Part shown: piece by piece, positions 13,414-26,409 of the stretch
Position numbering within the stretch: the first letter of the stretch is position 1
Layout of the letters: the number at the start of each line of letters is the position of its first letter
From: Nemania diffusa
Taxonomy: Eukaryota > Ascomycota > Sordariomycetes > Xylariales > Xylariaceae
Direction of reading: 5' to 3'
Assembly (NCBI GenBank): GCA_038501195.1
Contig: JBBPUQ010000008.1
Location: 4,449,346-4,513,345, forward strand
DNA length: 64,000 nt
Notes under the pieces: generated by a model
Told to the model about the DNA's origin: nothing
Databases searched by the model: none
What the model saw: the letters and a program-made list of their open reading frames with translations, nothing else
Position numbers and translations under genes: made by a program

Positions 13414-13690
13414 AATAAATAAATAAATAAATATACAAAAAAAAAAAAAAAAAAACAAAAACAAACAAAAACTGCCCAAATATATATACTTAAAATACAG
13501 TTTTATACAAACTAACATTTTATCCAATATTATTTAATTTTTTTTGTATAATATTTAATATTTTTTTTTTTTTATATAATAATTACTTTTTAAACAAAAA
13601 AATCAACAAATTATAACTTATTAATTAGTTGTATAAAGTTTATTAAATTAAACAATAGTAACTAATCGCAAACTTTACTGTTATATAAAA
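12700..13690. repeat. Unit B, paralogous to unit A
   Basis: Diverged copy of unit A (10640-11700) with the same order of landmarks, including the (TA)n and ATAAATA tract at about 13375-13435 followed by an A run. It is not followed by an LTR. Counterpart on the right: 55570-56600. Possibly a fossil of an older insertion of the same element. Confidence 0.55.
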
Positions 13691-14797
13691 AAGCTAAACT
13701 TATTTATAAGCTTAATTAGCTATATAAAAAACAAAAACATAAAAATATTAAAATATAAATATTAAAATATAAATGTTAAAACAATAATATTAAAATATAA
13801 ACATATAAAATTATTTAAAATTAATAAAATTATTAAAGCTTTATTTATTGTTTAGTAATTTATTATAAAACTTAAAAAAAATTTCTTTTATTAACAAGTT
13901 AATAAATTTATTAATAATTTAACAAGTTAACTAATTTATAAATTAGTTATTTAATATATAATTATTTAACTAGTTTATAGCTTTATTTAAATTTATTAAT
14001 TTATATAATTAAAAGCTTTAACTTTATTAAGTTTTTATTTATTTTTTTAATATATCATTTTTTTATATATTAATATAACAATACAACTTTTTAACTTTTT
14101 ATACTTTTGCACTTTTTTTATATTTATATACTGCTATATAAAGTTTTAAACATTTATATTACTATATTATTTATAAGTACTAATTTATTACTTTTTTTGC
14201 TAACTTTATTATTTAAAACATTTATACTATTATTTTTTATATTATTTTATTTATATAGTTACTATTTATAAAAATATATTTTGTTTAGTATTTTTAATAT
14301 ATTAACTTTTTTAGTAAATTTACAGTTAACTTTTACTATAAACTTTTATTATAAACTTTTGTTGCAAGCTTAGCTTAGTATAAATATTTAACAAAACAGG
14401 TTTTATACTTTTATATATTAAATTATACAAATATTAGTTTTAATATTTTTACTATATATAATTAGTTTATTTATATATATTATTTTATTTAATATAAAAT
14501 ACTAGTTTTACTTGCTTATATTATATAGTATAATTAACAACTTATTTATTTTATTACTTTTTCTATTAATTTTTTATATTATTTTTAATATACTTTATAA
14601 CTAATATTTAAATGTTAATTATAATAAATTTATATTAGTTATATACTATATAAAATATTTGTTTTTGTTATATTATAAAATATAATTTTAAACTATAATT
14701 ATTTATTACTTTATTATACTTTATATATACCGTTTTATATTTTTTATAATAGTTTTTAAATTTAACTTTATTTCTAATTTTAACTTTTGTTTTTTTA
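13690..14797. other. Gene-free stretch between unit B and frame A
   Basis: Contains a short tandem run of about 14-bp units of the type ATTAAAATATAAA (13745-13810) and a small cluster of inverted AAGTTAACTAATTTATAAATTAG-like strings near 13920-13950. The rest is T-rich with no frame I can support. Counterpart 56600-57676. Confidence 0.5.
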
Positions 14798-17700
14798 ACT
14801 TTATACTAAATACTGTTATTACTTTATTTTTTTAAAGCTTAAGCTTATTTTTATTTTTAACTTTAACTTTTATTTTTTTAACTTTATATTAATATTTACT
14901 ATTGTTTTAGTTTTTTTAATAGCTTTAGTTTTATTACAATTGTTTAATAACTAGCTTAATAAATTTTTTAAGCTTACTTTTTCATTTAAACAACAATTTA
15001 TTTAATATATACTTTTGTTTTTTTTTTATTTTTTTTTTCAACTAATTAAAAAATGTTTATTTTTAACAACATTTGATTCTATAATAAATTTTAACTTTAA
15101 TATTAAATTTAACAATAAATTATTATATTTTTTATATTTTCTGTTTTTTTTACATTTTTTTTTTTTTTTTAATGTAAATTTAAATTAAAATAATAACAAC
15201 AACAATAACAACAACTTTTTTAATAGTTATTTTATTAATTAGCTATTAAATAATAATTAATTTATTATTTAGTTTTTTATTTATTTTTAGCTATTAAAAT
15301 AAATTCAAAGTTTTTTATGTTTTAATATTTAAGTTGCTTATATATTTTATTTTGTTTTTTGCTATAGCTTTGTTTTTTGTACTAAAAACTTTTATACTTA
15401 AATTTTTTATACTTGTAGCTATAATATTTCAACTTTAAACTAATATATTAACAATTAATATTTTTTTTTAAACTAAACAATTTAGTTTAATAATAGTACT
15501 TAATAGTTTACAACTAATATTAAATTATATTTTTTTAATATTACTTTATATTAAACACTTTTTAAACAACTTTATATTAAATATTTATTTGTTAACTATT
15601 TTTAACAAATATTTAGCAAACTATATTTTTAAAAACTAAATACGTTTTTTATACAATTTATAACGTTTTTTTTTGTTAATTTTTTTAATATACATTATTT
15701 ATTTAATACAACTAAATTGTTAGCTATAAATAGCTAATTTTTAGCTAAAATATATTTAAATACAAAAAACTTGACTAATTTTAATATATTATATATTGTA
15801 TACAATATTAATAGCTATATTTAAATTTTATAGCTATTAAATTTTATTTAAAATATTTATTATATTGTTTTATTTCAGCTTATTTATTTATTACATTTTA
15901 ATATTTATATTTTTTTTGTAATAAAAATAAATTTAGTAATAAAATCTCTAATATATATATTACTTTACAAAATTTTTTATATTTACTTTAATAAATATAA
16001 CAGTGCAATAATATATATAATATTTTTTATTATATATAAACATAATGTTTTTTCGTTTTTTTTAACAACAGAAAAATTAATATATATATATAAACAAATT
16101 GTTTACTTAACAATTGTTTTTATTAGTTTTAATTAATAAACACAAGCTTTAACATCGTTTATACTATATATATATTATAGTAAAACAAGCGATATAAAAA
16201 CTAAAGCTAAAATTAATAGTTGTATTATTTTTTTAGTTATAAAACTAAATGTAAATATATTTAAAACTATTTAAGCAAATTTTATTTGCTAATATATTTA
16301 TTTTAACAAAACAAATTTTATTAAAGCTTTTTTTATTTTAAACAAAAAAAATACAAAGTTATTATATAAATTTTACTAAATAATTTCAAATGCTTTTTTT
16401 AAATATTAGTTTACTAGCTAAATATTTTAAGCTATAGCTTTTTAACAGTAATAAATTTAATTTTTTAATTTTGCAATTTAATAATAATTAAAAAAATAAA
16501 ATATTTTATTAATTTGTTAATATTGCATTTAAAATATATTATAGTTTTTATATAGTAATTATAAAATAGCTATTAAAAAATAAAACAATGTTAAAAATTA
16601 AAACATTAAAAATAATTAAATTATATATTAGTTTATAACTTTTTTTATTAAATTTAACTTATATATAAAATATTTATTACTTAAGCTTTATAATATTACT
16701 ATTTTATTATTAAAGCTATATTTTAGCTGCTTATAGTTTATTGTTAATATATAATATATTTAATTATATTTAACATATAAAATAGCTTTTAATTTTAAAA
16801 ACATTTATTTTTAGTAAAATTTTAAGCTGTTATATTTTAATTATTTTAAAAACAAATTTAAAAGCTTGTAAAACTAAAACAAATTATTTAATTTTAAATA
16901 AACAAATTATAAAGCTTTTAATGCTACTTTTAAAAAACAAATTTTAAAAAATATTAAATTTTTTATTAAAACTTTATTTTTTTAGCAGTTTAAAGTTCAA
17001 ATAATTATACAGTTTTACTAAAAGTTAATATAAGCTAAAAAAAACTAAAAACAAAAATAAAATAACTTATAAAACTAAAATAACTAAAGCAATATTTTTT
17101 AAAACAACATTTTTTAAAGCGATCTTTTTAAAAGCAATATATTTTAAAGTAAAAATTTTTAAAAAAAAACTATTTAACATAAAACTTTTTATAGCACAGC
17201 TTTTAATAAAGCATATATTTAAAACAACAATTTTTTAAACTATTTAAAAATATTTAAAAATTATTTTTTTATTATTTCATTTTTTATTTTTTAAATGTTT
17301 ATTTATTAAACTTTTTATAAAAGTTTGATTATATTTAATTATATTTGTACTTTTTTACATACTTATTTATTAAACTATTATTCTATTTTTTTATATATAC
17401 TATTTTAAACTTAAGTTTAAAATTTTATTGTTTTGTTTTATTTTAAAAACCGGTATATTTTTAATTATTTATATTGTATTATTATTTAAAAAAATAAACA
17501 AATTTAAAACTATAAAATATATTTTTAAAATTTAAAATATTAATTTAAGTTTAAATATATTTATTTATTTATTATTAATTAAACTATATTTAAAATTGCT
17601 TTTAATTTTATTTTTTATTTTTGTTTTTTATTTTTTATAGTTAAAATATTTAAAATTATTTATTTTAACAAATATACTAATTTTTTATTTTAAATAATAA

Positions 17701-18790
17701 AAGTTGTTTAGCTGTTAAAAAGCTTTATAGCTTTATATAAAAAAAAATCGTATAAAAATTAATTTTTAAATATTAAAGTTTATTAACTAGTTTTTAATAA
17801 ATTAAATTTTTACAATTTTGTTTATATAGTTTAAATTATTGCTTTGTTAATTTTTGCTATTATTATATAAGTATAAAAACAAAAAATAGCTATAAAAGTT
17901 TTTTAAAGCGTTTTATTAATAGTTAATAATTTGCAAACTTTATAACTTTAAAAAGTTATTTAATATAATTATATTAAATTTAGTTAGTTAAGTTTTTAAT
18001 AAATAGCTAAATATTGCAATATAAATTAAAACTTGTTTTAAAAGTTAAAACTATATTTAAATAAATTTTCAAAATTAAAGTTGTATTTTATAACATTAGT
18101 TATATAATAGTTTAATGTTCCAATTATAACAATTTATAACTATTTTTTAATATTAAGCTTAAAAAACTTTTTGTATTAACAATACTGTTTATTTAAACAA
18201 AATATTAAGTTTAATTAGTTATATAAAACATTTAAAACAAAATTAAAAAGCTTATATTTATAAAATAATATATTAAGTTATAATTTTTAATAAATGTTTT
18301 TTAATTAGTTTTAGTTTTACTATAGTTTTGTTTTATAGTTTAATTTTTATTAAAAAAATTTAATTATGTTATTAAAAAACAATTAATTTATAAATATATA
18401 AAAATATTAATTACTATTTACTATAGTTTAAACTATAAATAAAAAAATTATTTTAACAGTTTTTTTAAATATAACTTTTTTTTTTCGGCTTAAAAAGCTA
18501 CTATAGATTTTAAAGCAAAACAAAATTATATTATATATTAAATAAACATAAAAAAAGCAGCTGTTTAAAATTAAAAACTAGCGTTAATAATATTAAAACA
18601 ATATATATATTATTATTAAAAAAACTAATTTATATTATAATTTAATAGTAAAAGTTTAAAACTTTTATTATTATATTTTTTAATTTTTTAACTGTTAAAG
18701 TTTAAAAGCTAAAATTTAAAAAAATATTAATATATTTATATATATTTTTTTTATATATATTTTAAAAAAGATTTTTTTTTTTTTTAAGCT
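14798..18790 (+). pseudogene. Frame A, left copy: long RIP-degraded frame, unidentified
   Basis: Left counterpart of 57677-61680, more strongly mutated. Landmarks: Gln/Asn-rich segment at about 15180-15215 (CAA-to-TAA changes abundant), and the TTCGGCTTAAAAAGCTA string near 18485. Where the right copy has Gln or an open codon this copy often has TAA or TAG. See the right copy for the frame itself. No identification. Confidence 0.5.
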
Positions 18791-19194
18791 TTAGTTTTAT
18801 ATAATATATACTATTAGCTATATATTATTTATTGTATTATATTTAATTTATAATTTTTTTTATTTTGTAATATTAGTTGTAGCAATAATATATAATATTT
18901 AATAATTAAAAAAAACTTTTTAACAAAAAATTTTTTTGTTAATTTATTATTAAAAGTATTAAATCAGCAGAAATTTTTTTAAGTTAAAAAAATCTTTTAT
19001 ATATATAACTATTTTTTTTTATGTTATAACAAAAAATTTTTTTATTAAAAGTATTTAAGTTGTTAGAAGTTTTTTATATATAGTTACTTTTTTTATATTA
19101 CCAAACAAAAAAACTTATATATATTTTTATTTTGTTTTATAAAATTTATTATTAAAATGTTTAAAAATTTTTAAATTTAAGTTATAAATTGTAG
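18791..19194. other. Stretch between frame A and the 62-bp minisatellite
   Basis: Carries two diverged direct copies of about 100 bp built on ACAAAAAATTTTTTTGTTA and ATTAAAAGTATT (about 18920-19070). The right counterpart 61681-62040 is much richer in C, showing how strongly this copy was mutated. Confidence 0.5.
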
Positions 19195-19440
19195 TTTTTA
19201 AACAAATAGCAAAAATATACAAGTTTTAAGTTTGCAATTTTAAACAAGTAGCAAAAATGTACTAGTTTTATTTTAAGTTTGTAACTTTAAACAAGTAGCA
19301 AAAGTGCATTAGTTTTATTTAAGTTTGCAACTTTAAGCAAGTAATAAAAATATATAAGTTTTAAATTTGCAACTTTAAACAAATAGCAAAAATATATTAG
19401 TTTTATTTTAAGTTTGTAATTTTGAACAAATAGTAAAAGC
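19195..19440. repeat. Roughly 60-bp minisatellite (left)
   Basis: Four to five units containing TTTAAACAAGTAGCAAAA, a variable 10-12 bp, TAGTTTTATTT and AAGTTTGCAAC. Fewer units than the right copy at 62060-62425, so unit number changed after the duplication. Confidence 0.75.
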
Positions 19441-19792
19441 ATACTATTTTTAAACTTATTTTTATAATTATATTAAAAATAAATATTTTAATTTTTTTAA
19501 AATATATATTTATTTTTAAAAATAGTTTCGTTTTTTTTTTTTTTATTTTTTAATTTACTGCTATTACAATGTTTTTAATTTTATTATTATTTTTTGTTTT
19601 TTTAACACTTTTTAGTTCTAATTTAAAAGCTGTAATAAAAAAACTTTGTAAAATATTAAAACAGCTTTTTAATCGTTGTTTTTTTTTTTTTACTGCTTTA
19701 TTATATCAATTTATATTTTGTATTATTATTTAATATATAATATAATATAATGTTTATATTAATTTTAATTAATTATTTCAAAATATTATGTT

Positions 19793-19842
19793 GTAAATAT
19801 ATTTAATGTTTTTTTTATTGCTGTTAATTTTTAAACTTGTAA
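19793..19842 (+). other. Decayed intron of left gene B
   Basis: Same length and position as the intact intron at 62763-62812. Donor GTAAAT is retained, but the acceptor CAG has become TAA by one C-to-T and one G-to-A change. Confidence 0.7.
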
Positions 19843-20191
19843 ATTTATACTTTTTGATTTTAGTTTAATTGTTTTTAACTTTTTTTTAACTATTGTTAAA
19901 TTTTTTATTATTACTTTAATAAACTTTAAGTTTTTTATTTTTAAAACAGCTAATATTACTTCTATTTTTTTTAATTGTTAATGTTTTTGCTTTTATTTTA
20001 TTAATATTGAGTTTATTACTATTAAAACTTTTAATTTCGACTTTTTTGATTGTAAAAAATCAAATACTAAATAAATAAACAGCAAGCTATTAAACATTAA
20101 GCTATTAAATAAAAACTAGTTTAAAAAAAAGTTAAATATTAAGTAAATAAATAATATTTTATTAAACATTAAGCTATTAAATAACAACTAG

Positions 20192-20671
20192 TTTAATAAA
20201 AAAAAAGTAAATGTTAAATAAAAAAACAGCGATTTAATAAATATTTAATAATTTAATAAAAAAGAAATAAATATTAAATAAAAAAATAGCGATTTAATAA
20301 ATATTTAGCAGTTTAATAAAAAAAAAGTAAATGTTAAACAAAAAAACAGCGATTTAATAAATATTTAATAGTTTAATAAAAAAGAAATAAATATTAAACA
20401 AAAAAACAGCAATTTAATAAATATTCAGCAGTTTAATAATAAAAAAATAAATGTTAAATAAAAAAATAGTAACTTAATAAATATTTAGCAGTTTAATAAA
20501 AAAAAAGTAAATATTAAACAAAAAAATAGCGATTTAACAAATATTTAATAGTTTAATAAATAAAAAGTAAATATTAAACAAATAAACAGCAATTTAACAA
20601 ATATTTAGCAGTTTAATAAAAAAGAAATAAATATTAAACAAGTAAATAACGACTTAAAAAATATTTAGCAG
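20192..20671 (+). repeat. In-frame 60-bp (20-residue) coding repeat, 8 units (left)
   Basis: Eight units of exactly 60 bp. The consensus in the gene B frame reads FNKKEVNVKQKNSDLTNIQQ, but in this copy CAA and CAG codons are mostly TAA and TAG. Unit number equals that of the right copy (63162-63641). Confidence 0.85.
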
Positions 20672-21699
20672 TTTAATAAACAGTTTGATTTAAATATTTC
20701 CGGCTTTATATTTTTTACTTTTATATTTTTTGATTTTATATTTACTAATGTTTTTAGCATTAGTTAATTAATTGCTGTTTATAATTTTATATTAAAACAA
20801 ATATCTGCTTTAATAACTATTAATTATTTATAACTTATTTATAAATAAAAAAAAAATAAAAGTATAAGCTTAAAAATACTGAATAAAAAATCTCAAAAAT
20901 TAAATTAAATAAACTGTTTATTTTATAAAAGCAATATTATTAACAATATTAATATATTTCAAATTTAGTTTGTTTAACTTTATAACAATATTTATTCTGC
21001 TAATATAAAACAATATATATATGCTGTAATAAAGCAAATATAAACAATATATAATTTTTTTTCAACTAAATAAGCAATAGTTAAGTTTTATAAAACTTTT
21101 ATATTATTGTTAACATAAATTATATATAATATAATATTTAGTTTATAAAACATTAAATATTTTAAAAAACTTTTAAACAGTTTTTAATTTTTTAAACTAT
21201 AATATATAAAAAAACGAGTTAAAATTAAAACTAAAAAATTGCTATTAACTATTAATTTATTACAACAGTTTAAATTATTTTTTTAAAAAACTTAAGTAGT
21301 ATATAGTACAAATTAATTTATTTTAATAGCTAAACTATATAAACTATATTAAAAATAGTAGTAGTACAAAAAAGTTAAACAATTAAAACAAGCGTTAAAT
21401 TAAAAACAAATATTTACTGAACTTTTTTTAAATTAGCTGTAGCTATTAATAGATTTTTTAAAACAATAAAACTATTAACTATAGCAAAAAATAAGTTAAT
21501 AGAAATATTTATTCAAATATATTTACAACAAGTTTAAATTTATTAATTATTAATAAACTGCTATAAAGTTTAAGCTATAGTTTTTTTAATTTTTAATTAA
21601 AATGTTTAACTTAAAAATTATTGTGTTTTTAAAACTTAAATAGTTTAAAAAACTATAAGTTTTTTTTTTTCTTTTTTAATAATATTATATTAATAGTTT

Positions 21700-22285
21700 T
21701 TTGTTTAAGTTTTAAATTTTGCTAAAAATTATATTTGCTAAAAAGTTTAAACTTTTTGTTTTTTGCTAGTATATTTAATGTATTGCTTTTATTGAACTAG
21801 CAAAATTAATTTATAAAATTGTTAATAAAAAAATAATTAAGCTAATATTTAAAAACAATATTAATAGTATTAAAACGTTTTTGTAAAAGTTTATTTTATT
21901 TAATATAAATATTTAGTTTATTTTTATATTTGCAAAAGCAAATTAAAGTATTAAAAGTACTAAAAATATTAAAAGTACTAAAAATATTAGAAATATAAAC
22001 AAAGTAGTATATTTAGCTTTTTATACAACTAAGTTGTTTATATTATTAGCTAAATTGTTAAAAAAAACCAAAATTAAAAATTTAATAAACTAATAGTAAT
22101 TGTTAACAAAAGTAGCTATAGTTTAGTTATAACAATTAATTTTTAAAATTTAATCTGTTAAATATAACAGTTTAAAATTTATTTATTGAAAATAACAGCG
22201 CTTAAAAAGCACAATTTTAAAAGCAATATAAAAAAACGTTGAATAAATTTTACTAATAGAAATCCTAACTTATATATTTGTATAC
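21700..22285. other. Stretch after gene B
   Basis: A short triplicated ATTAAAAGTACTAAAA motif lies at about 21945-21995. No frame or larger repeat is supported otherwise. Starts just after a T run (21660-21675). Confidence 0.4.
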
Positions 22286-22289
22286 ATTT

Positions 22290-24060
22290 TATTATAACTT
22301 TAATAATTTAACTAGTTTTTGTATTGTAGTTTTGCAAGCTGTATTAATTAATAGCGCATTTAAAAGTGTATCAATTAATATAAAGTGCACAATATTAGGT
22401 CTTTTGATTGCTTAAAAGATATAACTTTAAAATTAAGCTTGTTATTTAATTTATAAACTAAAGTAGTAGGTATATTATATAAAAAAGTGTTAATAAATAA
22501 TAATGCAATCTAGTAAGTAAATAGCAAAGCATTAATAAAATATAGGTTATTTAACTGTGTTATATATTAAAGTATTAGTAAATAATAAGTTACTTAAATG
22601 CTTTATATGCAGGGATATTAATAGGCTAGCTATATTTTTGTTAATAACTTTTAATATTATAACTTGAATAACTTAATTAGTTTTTGTTTTATAATAGTAC
22701 ATTTTATATTAATTGATAGCACTTTTAATTATATATCAAATAATATAAAATATATTATGTTAAGTCGCTTAGTTATTAAGAAACTTCGATTTTAAAGTTT
22801 ATTTTACTATATAGTTTAAAAACTACTACTATAGTACTAATTTTTGCTAAAAAACGCTTTATTTAAATTTTAATGTTTAACAATCAGTAAATTTACAAAA
22901 GTGTTAATAGATAATTAAAAAATTTAATAAGTCAGTTATAAAAAGTTAGTAAGTAATATATTATTTAAGTACTTTTTATGCAGAAAAGTTTAGTAAGTAA
23001 TAATATAATTTAATAAATAAATTGTAAAAGTGTTAATAGTTAATAAAGTAATTTAATAGGTCAGTTATAAGAAGTTAGTAAGTAATAAATTACTTAAGTG
23101 TTTTTTATGCAAAGAAAATTAATGGTTAATGAGGTAATTTAATAAGTCAGTTGTAAAAAGTTAGTAAGTAATAAGTTATTTAAGTGCTTTATATATAAAA
23201 AAGTTAATAGGCCAGTTATACTTTTGTTAGTAACTTTTAATACTACAACTTAAATAATTTAACTAGTTTTTGTTTTGTAATAGTACATTTTATATTAATC
23301 GATAGTGCTTTCAATTATATATTAAATAATATAGAATATATTATACTAGGTCGCTTGGTTGTTGAAAAAACTGGATTTTAAAATTTATTTTCTTATATAG
23401 CTTAGAAACTACTACTACAGTGCTAATCTCTGCTAAAAAACGCTTTATTTAAATTTTAGTGTTTAGTAGTTAGTAAACTTGTAAAAGTGTTAATAAGTAA
23501 TAGTGTAGTTTAATAAATAAATTGCAAAAGTGTTAATAATTAATGAGATAATTTAATGAGTTAATTATAAAACGTTAGTAAATAGTAAGTTATTTAAGTG
23601 CTTTATATATAAAAGAGTTAGTAAATAATAGTGTAGTTTAGTAAATAAATTGCAAAAGTATTAGTAATTAATAAAATAATTTAGTAAATTAGTTGTAAAG
23701 TGTTAATAAGTAATAGGTTATTTAAATGCTCTATATGTAAAAAAGTTAATAGGCTAGCTATACTTTTGTTAGTGACTTTTAATACTATAACTTAAATAAT
23801 TTAACCAGTTTTTATTTTATAATAATACATTTTATATTAATCGATAGCGCTTTTAATTATATATCAAATAATATAAGATGTACTATGCTAAGTTGCTTAG
23901 TTGTTAAAAAAACTAGATTTTAAAATTTATTTTGCTATATAACTTAAAAACTACTACTACAGTGTTAATTTCTGTTAAAAAACACTTTATTTAAATTTTA
24001 GTATTTAATAGTTAATAAATATAGTAAATATAATATAGTTATTAGTAAATATAAATATTA
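22290..24060. repeat. Composite tandem array, about 545-565 bp period
   Basis: Three full copies and one partial copy of a roughly 260-bp core (near 22290-22440, 22645-22910, 23220-23480, 23760-24020) holding AACTTAAATAATTTAA(C/T)TAG, TACATTTTATATTAATCGATAG and AAACTACTACTACAGTG. Cores are separated by variable numbers of a roughly 55-bp unit containing GTTAGTAAGTAATAAGTTA and AAGTGCTTTATATGCA. Two-level organisation is clear; no coding content is recognised. Confidence 0.8.
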
Positions 24061-24895
24061 AATATTAATAAAACTAAATGTTAAATGTTAGTAAATGCTT
24101 TTTTATTACTTTTTATAAAGTGACTTTTTTTCTTTAAGTTAAAAATGCTAACTTTTTTAAAACTTAGTTTAAAAGTAGCTTTATAAGTCATTTTTTATAT
24201 AAATACTTTTTTAAGGACTTATTTTTTAAAAAGAAATAATTTAGCCTATGCTTTAAACTTAAGTAAAGTTAGTAAATACATAAAAAAACAAACTTAAAAA
24301 GTAATTTTAACAAGTAATTTATTTTTTCTGCGGACTTTTAGTGTATATAGAAATTATAGTACTTGTTTTTAATGTTTATAAATATATTATATTATAAAAT
24401 ATAATATTAAACTTTTATAAACTTAAATAGTGTAAGTTTTTTTTCGTTTTTTATTATAAAAGATTTTTGTAAGTTTTATTTACTTTTTTAAAACTGTTTA
24501 TTGTTGGCTAAGTTTAGCAAAAATCGACTTTTTTAAACTAATATTTATATTACTGCTTTACTAGTAGTATTTATATCGCTGTAAATATATTTATATATTT
24601 ATATTTAAGCTAAGCTTTATATATTATTAGCTTTTGTTAAATTATACTAAATACTTCTTTTAGTATAAATATTTAATTATATTGTTTATTTAAAAAGAAA
24701 CATTTGTTTAGCTTAGTATATTAAAAGCTTGTTTTTAACTATATTAAACGTTAAAAAATAATACTAAAAAATAACACTAAAAAATAATACTAAAGGATTT
24801 TTACGAGCTAATTTTTATAATAAAACGTTTATATTTTTAGCGGAATTAATTAATTTCTATAGTTGTTTTTTATAAAAAAATTAAGTTATTTAAAA
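24061..24895. other. Non-repetitive AT-rich stretch
   Basis: No repeat or supported frame. Three short copies of AAAAATAATACTAA lie at 24750-24790. A slightly richer segment around 24325-24350 (TTTTTTCTGCGGACTTTTAG) is the only compositional break. Confidence 0.35.
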
Positions 24896-24896
24896 A

Positions 24897-25085
24897 ACAA
24901 ATTAAATATTTTAAAAAGCTTAGCTTAATATAAATTAAATATTTTAAAAAGTTTAGTTTAATATAAATTAAATATTTTAAAAAGCTTAGTTTAATATAAA
25001 TTAAATATTTTAAAAAGCTTAGCTTAATATAAATTAAAAGGTTTAGCTTAATATAAATTAAAAAGTTTAGCTTAATATATATTTT
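24897..25085. repeat. 33-bp minisatellite
   Basis: Four units of 33 bp (ATTAAATATTTTAAAAAG then CTTAGCTTAATATAA) followed by two shortened 24-bp units that lack the ATATTTTAA part. The period is a multiple of three, but the TAA-rich units are not open in any frame I tried. Confidence 0.85.
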
Positions 25086-26165
25086 TAATACTAATAATAT
25101 AATTTTTTTAAAATATTTTAAGTTTTTAAAATAAATATTAACTAGTTTTTTAAAACTAGTTTAAAACTTTTTTTTTTTTTTTTTTTTAAAAAAGTAATAT
25201 ATATATTTGTAACAAGTATTTTCTACATTAAAAAGTTTTGCTCGTTTAACTTTTGCTTACTGCTCACAAGTTAAAGCTTTAAATAATAGCTCGAGTAGTT
25301 TTTATATAGTAAATTTTGTATGTTTAAGTTTGTTTAAGCAAGTTTTATAAAAACAGCTTAAAAAGTTAATAATTTTTTGTATATAATAAAACTTGTTTTA
25401 ATATTACTGTTGAACTAGTTTAAAAGTTCTTGGGTTAAAAAATAACAGTTTTATTTTATTTTTTTAATTATAAAGTAGTACTGTTTAAATTTAGCCTGTT
25501 TTTTACTTTGAGTAAAAAAAGCTTTATATAATAGTTTAATAATATAATAATGTTTTTTTACTGCTTTAGTTCTATAAAAATAACTTGTAGGGTTTATTGC
25601 TTACTTTTATGTGTTAAAAAGAGCAAAAAACAGCTTTTAAACTATATATAAGCTAGTTACTTTTATATATTACTAAAAAATCCAAAATAATCACTTATTA
25701 AAAAGCTAATATAATAAACACTGAAATATATTAACTATTATAACAAAGATTTATATAAGTTATTAGATTTATAATAAACTATAAAAACTCGACTTAATTA
25801 AGTGCAATAGCAAGTTATTAGCAAAATAAAAACAAAGCAATAAATATATAAAAAATAAATTATTAATAAATAGCCGAAAAAAAAGTTAATAATTTAAAAA
25901 AGTTAAAAAATAAATTTCTAAACTTTTTAAGCTATAAATCTTATATACAAGTAACTAGTTAACTAATTAACTAATTAGTAAGCTAGTATTTTTATTATAT
26001 ATTTAAGCTAAAAAACTTAAACTTTTATAATATTAACAATAATAAAAAAAAAAGCTAAAAAAGTTTAATATAAAATTAAAAAGCTGTTAAAGTTTTAAAT
26101 TATTACTAAATTTAATACTGTAAAAAAAAATATATTAAATAAAAAAAATAAAAATGTAACAATTA
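25086..26165. other. Non-repetitive stretch before the C-rich island
   Basis: Contains AAACTAGTTTTTTAAAACTAG inverted strings near 25138-25165 and a T run. Some segments (25225-25300, 25560-25620) keep more C and G than average. No gene is supported. Confidence 0.35.
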
Positions 26166-26169
26166 GCCC

Positions 26170-26405
26170 TTAAAAACCACTTACTTAAAAGAACCTACTT
26201 AGGACTTACTTTAGACTTACTCACAAAAAACCCACCCTAGAAAAACTTCAAACCACTTACCTAAAAAAACTTACCCGGGATTTACCCTAGACTTACCCGC
26301 AGAAAACCCACCCTAGAAAAACTTTGGACCGCCTACCCGGGAGAACCTACCCGGGACTTACCTTAGACTTACCTGCAAAAGACCCACTTTGAAAAAACTT
26401 TAGCC
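26170..26405. repeat. C-rich island of three 77-bp units
   Basis: Three direct units starting near 26174, 26251 and 26328, each reading ACC(A/G)C(T/C)TAC, then CTTACCCGGGA(C/T)TTACC, TAGACTTACC, AACCCACCCTAGAAAAACTT. It is the most C-rich non-telomeric DNA in the window and strongly strand-asymmetric (many C, few G). A degraded relative lies at 50640-50720. The first unit is more AT-rich than the second and third. Confidence 0.8.
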
Positions 26406-26409
26406 AAAC

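Larger units (their letters stand above)
10063..20920. repeat. Left copy of the large subtelomeric duplication
   Basis: Direct repeat of 52943-63890, offset about 42.88 kb at the left end and 42.97 kb at the right end. All internal landmarks occur in the same order in both: 40-bp minisatellite, unit A, LTR, TA-rich minisatellite, unit B, frame A, 62-bp minisatellite, gene B. Differences are overwhelmingly transitions, with this copy holding the T or A. Identity ends at GTTTA (20916-20920): here unique sequence follows, in the other copy the telomere follows. Confidence 0.9.
19569..21700 (+). pseudogene. Gene B, left copy: repeat-containing gene, full 3' part, RIP-degraded
   Basis: Exon 1 begins at the ATG at 19569 and matches the right copy codon by codon, with two CAA-to-TAA stops near its end. 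The 50-bp intron (19793-19842) keeps donor GTAAAT but its acceptor reads TTGTAA instead of TTGCAG, so splicing would also fail. Exon 2 continues in one frame (codons from 19844) through eight 20-residue repeats (20192-20671), past the point where the right copy is cut (20920), and on to roughly 21700. That extra 3' part is present only here and reads as a Lys/Gln/Leu-rich, probably helical segment (for example VKQLKQALN near 21385). Stops are TAA/TAG. The product family is not recognised. The true stop codon cannot be fixed. Confidence 0.65.

Noticed and set aside
13267..13527. 86-codon minus-strand frame, and 54359-54165 minus
   Set aside because: They read through (TA)n, ATAAATA and A runs, giving Tyr/Ile/Phe repeats. 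Microsatellite artefacts.
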